DNA of 13,700 nucleotides, taken from Halocafeteria seosinensis. Its lineage: Eukaryota; Sar; Bigyra; Bicosoecida. The stretch spans positions 1-13,700 of the forward strand of contig LVLI01001509.1 of NCBI GenBank assembly GCA_001687465.1. The letters are read 5' to 3'. Shown here piece after piece: positions 12,101-13,700 of the stretch. A program made the position numbers and the translations under genes. The notes beneath the pieces are model-generated. The model was not told the DNA's origin and ran no database searches. It saw only the letters and a program-made list of their open reading frames with translations. Every line of letters starts with the position of its first letter. Position 1 is the stretch's first letter.

Positions 12101-13700
12101 AGTCGGCACCGGCTCAGCGAATATCGGTAACTCCGGATATATTTCTGTACACACAGGCGCGAGCGGAAGCGGAGCCTCAGGGGACGTGAGTCTGACCTCG
12201 GGGAAGGCAGAGCAAGGAAACTCTGGGTCGATTACAATTGCGACAGGTTTGAGCAACTGCGGTTCTAGTGGGTCTATTAGCTTGATTGTAGGAACCAGCT
12301 CGCAAAGCAACGGAGGGTCGGTCGTGGTGAAGGCCGGGAAAGCAACCTCAAACGGAGCCGTGGGTGGACAAGTACAATTAATGTCGGGTGCGGCTAACGC
12401 TGGCGATTCTGGTGCTCTCGCTATCAAAACAGGCCTTGCTAACGAAGGCAATTCTGGATCAATCACTATACAGACTGGGGTTGCATGTTGCGGAAACTCA
12501 GGAGCCATCAGCATTTTGGGTGGGAAATCTTTTTCGGGGGATTCTGGTAATCTTATCCTAAGATCGGGTTCCTCAGATACGTCAAATTCTGGGAACATTC
12601 GTGTTTATACGGGTAACTCCGAAGAGGGTGAGAGTGGTCGTATCTCTATATCAACCGGCTCCGTAGCCTCAGGGGGTGCAGGTTCGGGGCCCATATTGGT
12701 GCAGAGCGGAAATGCAGCATCAGGTTCTGCCGGTTCGATCAGCTTGTTGGCTGGGTCGTCTACTGCGAACGGTGCTTCAATTTTCATCACCGCGGGAACT
12801 TCGCTTGATACAGCAAAAACTGGCGGGCATATTCATGTAGTTACTGGGGGGAGTAATAATGGAGACTCAGGCCAACTGCTGCTGAGTACTGGGGAGTCGT
12901 CTTCCCTAGCCAATTCAGGAAACATTGTGGTCGTAACAGGTTCCACTGTCACCGGAACGGCTGGTACGTTAAGCATCGGTTCCGGGTCCTCCAGCTGCGG
13001 TATGAGTGGGGGCTTCACTGTTAAAAGTGGAAATGCGGCACAGCAAAGCGGGGAAATTATCATCAACACCGGCACTGCGAATAGTGGCAGCAGTGGAGGG
13101 CTTAAGATCCAGACGGGTAACTCCAATGCCGGCAACAGTGGGAAGATTGTTATTGCCACAGGTGATGCAACGGATGGTCGCGGTGGTAGTATCTCTATGA
13201 TCGTTGGTGCAAGTACTGAAGGCAATGGAGGAGATATAATTGTGGCAGCTGGGTCATCGTCTGATTCAAATTCTCGTGGTGGTTTCATTGATATTCGAAG
13301 TGGAGGTGGATGTACAGGTGGATCGGGACACATAAGTCTTCTTAGCGCTGATGCGACTGGAACAGGCAATAGTGGAGGTGTTACGATTCGATCCGGAAAT
13401 TCTGAAGAAGGGGAAAGTGGGAGTCTCGACTTTGAGACAGGAGATGTGAATAGTGGATCATCCGGTAGTGTTACGCTTCACAGTGGCGATGTAAACCAGG
13501 GATGCTCGGGGAAGATGGTATTGGGCACGGGTGCGGTAAATAGTGGTGACAGTGGTAGCATTACAATGAGCACTGGATCTAGTATCATGGGTAACGCGGG
13601 TCATATCTTTATTGGAACCGGAGAAGCAACGGATGGTCGCGGTGGTAGTATCTCTATGATCGTTGGTGCAAGTACTGAAGGCAATGGAGGAGATATAATT
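3..13700 (+). CDS. Giant Gly/Ser-rich tandem-repeat protein, 3' end and possibly 5' end missing
   Basis: One frame is open for 4,566 codons without a stop; the visible part is about 0.4 MDa by rough estimate. The first ATG is at 6 (G at -3, C at +4), others at 36 and 63, but the frame is already open at its first complete codon, so the true start may lie upstream. No hydrophobic signal peptide follows any of these ATGs. Residues 1-46 are non-repetitive; the rest is about 300 units of about 15 residues with hydrophobic residues at unit positions 1 and 3, Gly at 6, and Ser-Gly or Gly-Gly at 13-14. Gly and Ser dominate; Pro (about 30) and Trp (4) are rare; there are about 50 Cys. No catalytic motif, transmembrane helix or named domain was recognised. 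The pattern predicts a beta-solenoid or similar stacked-strand fibre (inference). Repeats continue in phase across the whole frame, so there is no intron or frameshift. I recall similar proteins in stramenopiles but could not verify this. Function unknown; surface fibre or adhesin is a guess. Confidence 0.93.
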   Translation, partial: MMPELVTVNKNMTFGDKNFSMENFQEVDKLKLSIDLLAALQARQRRISISGPTKHSTGDIHVSTPARLTKLDEGKRSGEISVVSGDSVCGDSGSLQLRSGDSLSGKTGDVLLETGWSGCGGSGNVVLQGGSSHSGTGGGIQVMSGRSGLGRSGDIEVMSGEAGGPRSGDVTIGSGNSGSGGSGDVQITTGHSVCGQSGAILMSTGESGCGLGGSVGIFAGSGRVSGGSVSLASGRANEGRSGSVGILTGEAAWSGSIHIATSQESELSGGISIKSGASGGNSGDVVIGSGHSSSSGDVHLSAGVSSLGSGGSLVLTGGNGVSKGGSISMKAGHGSLGGSVSLVTSHAEECSGSIRISSGNAKIRGGDIVFASGSGSHVGGDLSFKAGASLGGDGGSLTMQSGRSHCGSSGDVSLRTGSGKRAGNIVISSGASGSDSSGRVSVFSGNSLMSDAGMILLSAGASCSATGGSISLASGNGKNRGGSISIGTSKSFADSGDLLLGTGQSRRTSGALAVSTGCSSCGASGGIRIYSGNARHKSGGLRFATGSAAMAGDISVASGQSSQGRGGNVRLASGNSRGGQGGSLLLTAGRGSGQGGGVYVRTENGKVSSGAISVATGDAENTGSIRLRTGSSSRGIVGDILLHAGAAGDSGGNIRIRSSVSSSGRSGSVAIRSGDAVGTADGGALLLRAGQSYGCGAAGDVQVASGDALNGRAGDLVMTSGSSFGGESIAGDIRLRAGSGRSIPGRILLQGGNTRGDGFSRGGSIEAFAGSSEFGNGGSFRIASGAGGSQSGQVRISSSASTLGAGSGGVSLLTGESSHRSGDIVMQTGNSAKDSSGGIRIFAGKSAESGGGSVSVCAGTTTSEGHGGNVEINAGSHDGIAEENASGGAVRIVGGNSINGVGGDMMISSGSSVTRNSGSVFLGTGNSGEGRTGNLSLSTAESREHSGTITIKTFRGEKDSGAIHIGTGESATNSGTVTVSSGGARKGGSIRIQTRQGKDSSGSVMLHTGSSCSGFTGSISVVSGSSTREAGDITFSAGRSLSSSSGGSVTLSTSDGAQTAGSFLISGGAAKCGSGGAIVLSSGCSRQGSSGDILVQTMAATNSGSIALRTGVSTHGKSGTLELSTGSSPWGTGSIVLKTGASSSLSGNIVVDAGGSACKNSGSIALQAGKGAGGSNGGSIRLIGGRGRRGGAILLSSGTANASHGSVVHIVSGTGSIESGSISVGSGTAVSGRSGAVDISSGSAHRRSGALWLRSGTSAHSSGPLQLQTGNSKYTSGNISISSGCSQQGTSGKLSVRTGTAQESGDLEIVSGNAREGRAGGVTIGAGESLHRGAGLSLFSGSSLSASAGNIQIHGGDSPLSGGHVYIETGMGSKSGRLRLISKTGDLSSGEISLITGASPVSGNVTIGSGRAHGSQSGDVRLFTGHSACKSGSIVLSTGEAKHSGGGILVMAGGGKVGGDISLRAGGGTARGGSISIRSGKPTSSDGRGGTVQILSASGSCNNSGAIQVATGSSVGRSGYVSMASGNSQEESGSINLYSGVGRVRSGDVSISSGSSNLRSGTIRIQSGESGCGNGGAVVVSAGTSAGQSGGSVSIVSGGNMNKEAVAVTIQAGVAASRNGNGGSLTATAGTAMCGKGGAVSVVSGSSASDVSGGFFISSGRSGHRSGNIRLNTGAVEGSRGGSGGIGISSGTSSKGVSGAVRVQSGSSCSQSSGPILLATGNAMVDSGSINIIAGNSLSGNAGSIHVRSGSSGKGLFGGAISIHSGTSVCKGGNVHIQSGPGTDASGSIHMQSGQSSKVSGSIRISSGDGATSRSGDITLTSGPGRESGVVSLRTGNGTTTSGSIYLSTGSSSSSGGNITLSAGHAKDAAGGILISAGAGSTRGGGVSIHAGGGVGEGPGGNILFRTGNAAKKTGAGNIVFQAGNTQGHTRGGGVYVRSGDSIGEGGSIYLLSNGKTQSGNVSIQSGESIRQSGDLQFSTGTGSSGSSGSMQFSTGRSSATSGTVKISTGSSGCGSSGSIRLAAGKASSGLGGSVSLSSGFGKIGGSIALTAGDSSLGNGGAVSVISGKGQARGGSVQVASGTSTSGVGGSIAIKSGGGGQSGEIAVRSGSGSTTSGSVILGSGNADQSGNIVLSSGKSSVKSGNIKITAGCSSSTGGSLVLGTGSATVQSGDLDLVSGTGSRSGNVQIGTGRGNKATGSIILSSGHSGSGTSGSISLLAGVGGIAGNIFLNAGGSRCLGGSIDLNAGSSKAGTGGYISLMGGAGALGGGIVISSCAGSFSSGNISISTGASTSASSGSITLSTGRSSSGNTGNIFLGTGHSRKRSGSLMLATGDGAASGSVSVIASRSKGGPAISVISGSSKCSHGGSVLIASGTGDNRAGSILVEAVSNASGQGGKLELKTSRGKSRHSGAVTISSEDAPSGSSGSIALSTGSSTSGSGNILLQTGSSTCRNSGNILLAGGESRKGKGGSIRMFGASSQAGVGGNVSIRSGSGVDKGGSVSLRGGSGHVGGVISISTHGSPHSASGGIALASGKGHCSGSIALLTGESKTASGSIKISTGFASKDSSGAILLATGDATGETAQAGSISFVTGRTTDGEAGKIVISAGSSKARMGGSVSISAGSGTSGDGGPIELAGGRSTSSSGGSVTISGGHSNCAEGGSVFIHGGKGNLRGGSVEIVGASSNGGAGLSLRTSNQLGKTPSSPVLVRTGDTESGKSGSIKLASGNSSSGESGCVVLQVGRSLKGAGGIILGAGSSGCGNGGRVDISSGNGHKSGGNVTIASGGGGQCGGQVILSSGASQLGNSGAVILTSGSADVSGDVTVSTGKGSAVSGDVAIASGGADISGSIDISSGDNLLKGSDITLKTGNTLQGLVGSIKIQGGSQKRSEPSRDMDNGEGGSVLIAGGESARGFGGHVSLLSGKSLMKTSGDIFVRTKSSNMASGSVQLLSGQALSGNSGAIVVRSGTSQCGRSGNVEVSAGASKHRRGGSVQLRSGSSTGCGHSGDVVISSGNAVLGDAGHVVLSTSDSGLGSAGSVSILGGSSGGSRPSSVTLVGGDSRSKQGDGGSIRLSSGRALDETGGTGGSLALHGGAAEGGPGGSVSLISGRSLGSHSGSISVGSAASGPFGRSGSLKFFTGVSTGGASGSISIRTGTATEGAAGDILFSVGLSSSKVQGGSVRLRAGPVIGDTANGGDIVFSAGTAETIGGSVRIFGGVSRGTQGGNILAMSGNALGGDSGKVSIRSGQTTGDGNSGKIVLSSGAAPQGRSGDIALLTGKSARGNGGDIILSVGETTSQLPTMGGAISLTGGHSQAADSEGGIVDIRSGDGTSSTGGQGGKLSIRSGEGKGNQGGDIEIAVGKGTGSVDGGKLILRAGDTSAARSGKQVNGGRVVIYGGNAIGASTATGGHILLQGGRGTRALGGGVSVMSGGSSRGSSGNIRIATAKSNSQSSGDISIASGISDTSSSGDIIISSGKASKSSSGSVSITVGLSTNGNGGNVFIAAGSSLAKGSAGGSVRILSGGGGCGNSGALQLFSADGGTGSSGRVDIYSGNTKLKQSGDVSIDSGYATAGDSGDILVGTGNAPHGLTGAVSLVTGCSSCGQSGSIVFSTGGVTGSSNSGDITIATGESNCGSSGDISLVVGSSSLGNGGNVVIQAGHTSDANSVGGGIDILSGGGNEGTSGVVLLSSDATSSGNSGNVRLLSGNAQQGCSGSLEIFSGQSLSGRSGSLRIHSGNATKGNSGSFKVSTGSSCCQSSGSIVLSTGTSLMSNSGSITIASGDACCGTAGSINIKAGTSSGAAGSISISSGSSSANMDGGDIHLLSGKGSATKSSGMITVISGDANSGDTGELSLHTGSSCDGASGSLLHGTGSTVDGDSGFVFVSSGSAMTGNTGDIRLLTGSSLSGSSGDIVIRTGSADEGNAGSILIGSGNSNDGGAGGVSIFVGLSFVGNGGDVFITAGTTLDAASQGGSVSISSGGGVSGASGSVDVNTADVTSTGTSGSLSLRSGNSNEFSGDVIVFSGVVHTGDSGVVEVGTGSANIGNSGYISVHTGASGSGASGDVSLTSGKAEQGNSGSITIATGLSNCGSSGSISLIVGTSSQSNGGSVVVKAGKATSNGAVGGQVQLMSGAANAGDSGALAIKTGLANEGNSGSITIQTGVACCGNSGAISILGGKSFSGDSGNLILRSGSSDTSNSGNIRVYTGNSEEGESGRISISTGSVASGGAGSGPILVQSGNAASGSAGSISLLAGSSTANGASIFITAGTSLDTAKTGGHIHVVTGGSNNGDSGQLLLSTGESSSLANSGNIVVVTGSTVTGTAGTLSIGSGSSSCGMSGGFTVKSGNAAQQSGEIIINTGTANSGSSGGLKIQTGNSNAGNSGKIVIATGDATDGRGGSISMIVGASTEGNGGDIIVAAGSSSDSNSRGGFIDIRSGGGCTGGSGHISLLSADATGTGNSGGVTIRSGNSEEGESGSLDFETGDVNSGSSGSVTLHSGDVNQGCSGKMVLGTGAVNSGDSGSITMSTGSSIMGNAGHIFIGTGEATDGRGGSISMIVGASTEGNGGDII
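2610..2669 (+). other. Over-long repeat unit with acidic loop
   Basis: This unit is 20 residues instead of about 15. It starts normally (VEINAGS) and then carries a loop with Asp, two Glu and Asn (HDGIAEENASGG) before the Gly-Gly that closes the unit. It stays in frame and the next unit (VRIVGG) resumes the pattern, so it reads as a surface loop inserted at the turn rather than a break. Confidence 0.6.
8634..8705 (+). other. 24-residue charged insertion unit
   Basis: This is the longest irregular unit I found in the array. After the opening strand (IKIQGGS) comes a hydrophilic stretch (QKRSEPSRDMDNGEGG) containing Lys, two Arg, two Glu, two Asp and a Pro, unlike the bland Gly/Ser turns around it. 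The next unit (VLIAGG) resumes in phase. It may be an exposed loop, a flexible hinge or a processing-sensitive site; the sequence does not tell which. Confidence 0.6.
9006..10574 (+). other. Cysteine-free stretch of the repeat array
   Basis: No Cys codon occurs in these 523 consecutive codons (flanking Cys codons at 9003 and 10575), while the rest of the array carries about one Cys per 80 residues. Much of the stretch (about 9,480-10,290) is also rich in units ending Gly-Gly. It lies immediately before and into the first copy of the regular ten-unit repeat, so it may mark a structural or evolutionary boundary in the protein. Confidence 0.75.
10110..10172 (+). other. 21-residue over-long repeat unit
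   Basis: The unit opens LILRAGDTSAA and continues with a basic loop (RSGKQVNGG) before the next strand (VVIYGG). It resembles an enlarged form of the 17-residue second unit of the higher-order repeat found just downstream ('AG' followed by a longer turn ending Gly-Gly), so it may be a diverged relative of that unit. That relationship is inferred from shape, not from close identity. Confidence 0.5.
10452..10910 (+). repeat. Higher-order repeat copy A (153 aa)
   Basis: Ten units. Unit 1 is VSITVGLSTNGNGGN, unit 2 the 17-residue VFIAAGSSLAKGSAGGS, unit 3 VRILSGGGGCGNSGA, unit 4 LQLFSADGGTGSSGR with the Ala-Asp mark. It holds four Cys, all at unit position 10 except one at position 7 of unit 8 (VSLVTGCSSCGQSGS). 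This is the first block in which all marks are present; immediately upstream units are irregular. Confidence 0.8.
10911..11366 (+). repeat. Higher-order repeat copy B (152 aa)
   Basis: Ten units. Unit 1 is ISLVVGSSSLGNGGN, unit 2 VVIQAGHTSDANSVGGG, unit 3 IDILSGGGNEGTSGV, unit 4 VLLSSDATSSGNSGN. Units 8 and 10 both carry a Cys-Cys doublet at unit positions 9-10 (FKVSTGSSCCQSSGS and ITIASGDACCGTAGS). Units 2-3 look closest to those of copy G, five blocks away. Confidence 0.8.
11367..11819 (+). repeat. Higher-order repeat copy C (151 aa), most diverged
   Basis: Ten units, but the marks are weak. Unit 1 (INIKAGTSSGAAGS) is 14 residues and lacks the VG and Asn-Gly-Gly features, units 2 and 3 are 16 residues each, and unit 4 (ITVISGDANSGDTGE) lacks the Ala-Asp mark. 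Total length and unit count still match the other blocks. One Cys (LSLHTGSSCDGASGS). Confidence 0.65.
11820..12275 (+). repeat. Higher-order repeat copy D (152 aa)
   Basis: Ten units with all marks: unit 1 VSIFVGLSFVGNGGD, unit 2 the 17-residue VFITAGTTLDAASQGGS, unit 3 VSISSGGGVSGASGS, unit 4 VDVNTADVTSTGTSGS (Ala-Asp). Unit 5 is shortened to 14 residues. The only Cys is at position 10 of unit 10 (ITIATGLSNCGSSGS), nearly the same as unit 10 of copy A (ITIATGESNCGSSGD). Confidence 0.8.
12276..12737 (+). repeat. Higher-order repeat copy E (154 aa)
   Basis: Ten units. Unit 1 is ISLIVGTSSQSNGGS and unit 2 VVVKAGKATSNGAVGGQ (17 residues). Units 3-4 lack the SGGG and Ala-Asp marks. Unit 5 carries a Cys-Cys doublet (ITIQTGVACCGNSGA). 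Unit 9 is extended to 17 residues with a Pro. Unit 8 contains the peptide GNSEEGESG, which recurs in copy G in a different register and with different codons. Confidence 0.75.
12738..13190 (+). repeat. Higher-order repeat copy F (151 aa)
   Basis: Ten units. Unit 1 (ISLLAGSSTANGAS) is shortened; unit 2 is the 17-residue IFITAGTSLDTAKTGGH with the Asp in its turn. Units 3-4 lack the SGGG and Ala-Asp marks. The final unit (IVIATGDATDGRGGS) shares its second half, at DNA level, with the last unit of copy G. Confidence 0.75.
13167..13241 (+). repeat. Exact 75-nt direct repeat, first copy
   Basis: Positions 13167-13241 match 13626-13700 base for base. The spacing is 459 nt (153 codons), so the frame is kept. 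The match begins within the last unit of copy F and crosses the block boundary into unit 2 of copy G. The codon just before it differs (GAT against GAA), which fixes the left edge. Confidence 0.93.
13191..13649 (+). repeat. Higher-order repeat copy G (153 aa)
   Basis: Ten units with all marks: unit 1 ISMIVGASTEGNGGD, unit 2 IIVAAGSSSDSNSRGGF, unit 3 IDIRSGGGCTGGSGH, unit 4 ISLLSADATGTGNSGG. Two Cys, at position 9 of unit 3 and position 12 of unit 7. Its opening, together with the end of copy F, is repeated exactly at the start of copy H. Confidence 0.8.
13626..13700 (+). repeat. Exact 75-nt direct repeat, second copy (reaches window edge)
   Basis: This partner of the repeat at 13167-13241 ends only because the window ends, so the true length of identity is unknown and at least 75 nt. 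It spans the end of copy G and all visible bases of copy H. Confidence 0.93.
13650..13700 (+). repeat. Higher-order repeat copy H, cut by window end
   Basis: Only unit 1 (ISMIVGASTEGNGGD) and the first two codons of unit 2 are inside the window. All 51 bases are identical to the start of copy G, including every synonymous site, whereas other adjacent blocks differ heavily. The array, and the open frame, continue beyond the window. Confidence 0.8.

Larger units (their letters stand above)
10452..13700 (+). repeat. Higher-order repeat: ten-unit blocks of ~456 nt (151-154 aa)
   Basis: From here the array repeats as a block. Block starts are at 10452, 10911, 11367, 11820, 12276, 12738, 13191 and 13650, giving lengths of 459, 456, 453, 456, 462, 453 and 459 nt. 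Each complete block splits into exactly ten units. Position-specific marks recur: unit 1 is usually xxxxVGxSxxxGNGG (VG or AG, turn often Asn-Gly-Gly); unit 2 is the long one (17 residues in six of seven blocks, 16 in the other) with 'AG' and often Asp in the turn; unit 3 carries SGGG in blocks A, B, D and G; unit 4 carries Ala-Asp or Ser-Asp in the same four blocks; units 5-10 are mostly 15-residue Ser-Gly types. Such positional marks indicate amplification of whole ten-unit blocks, not of single units. Confidence 0.88.

Noticed and set aside
10964-12598. A 544-residue Pro-rich open frame on the - strand, and many shorter ones across the window
   Set aside because: They are antisense shadows. 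In that frame a stop needs a sense codon ending in T or C followed by a TA-initial codon (Tyr), or one ending in T followed by a CA-initial codon (His or Gln). Those residues are rare in this protein, so the frame stays open. The Pro content is simply the complement of Gly codons.
141-13700. CRISPR array or non-coding satellite DNA
   Set aside because: The periodicity is in the protein, not the DNA: units share amino-acid pattern but not sequence, there are no constant repeats with unique spacers, and the frame stays open throughout.
141-13700. Collagen-like or RTX calcium-binding repeats
   Set aside because: There is no Gly-X-Y triplet run with Pro, and no nine-residue GGxGxD pattern; the unit is 15 residues with strand-like alternation.

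Overview
The window is filled by a single protein-coding frame. On the + strand, the frame starting at position 3 is open from the first complete codon to the last base (4,566 codons, no stop). I translated it end to end by hand and it gives one coherent pattern throughout. The reading is one giant, internally repetitive protein of which both ends may lie outside the window. I see no second gene, RNA gene, mobile element, promoter or terminator. The other long open frames, on both strands, are shadows of this one.

Layout: positions 3-140 encode a short non-repetitive segment ending in a probable charged amphipathic helix. From 141 to the window end the protein is a tandem array of roughly 300 units of about 15 residues (13-17 usual). 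The consensus is [IVL]-x-[ILV]-x-[STA]-G-x-[SA]-x-x-x-x-[SG]-G-[SDNA]: alternating hydrophobic residues followed by a Gly/Ser turn, as expected of a beta-solenoid or similar stacked-strand fibre. About 50 cysteines sit mostly at one place in the unit (position 9-10, in the turn). From 141 to about 10,450 unit length drifts and no regular super-period was found. From 10,452 onward the array resolves into a higher-order repeat: ten units, 151-154 residues (453-462 nt), seven full copies (A-G) and the start of an eighth (H). Copy H opens with a stretch of exact DNA identity to copy G (75 nt, spacing 459 nt) that runs off the window edge, so this side of the array has been copied or homogenised recently.

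Organism: not determinable with confidence. A very long intron-free frame of Gly/Ser/Thr-rich 15-residue units, with roughly balanced base composition and freely mixed synonymous codons, fits a protist gene. From memory, unverified, similar units (including a 'VG..GNGG' unit, a longer 'AG' unit and an 'AD' unit in that order) occur in predicted proteins of stramenopiles such as oomycetes. A bacterial giant surface protein is the main alternative. Function is unknown; a surface or wall fibre, adhesin or matrix protein is an inference from composition and repeat architecture only.
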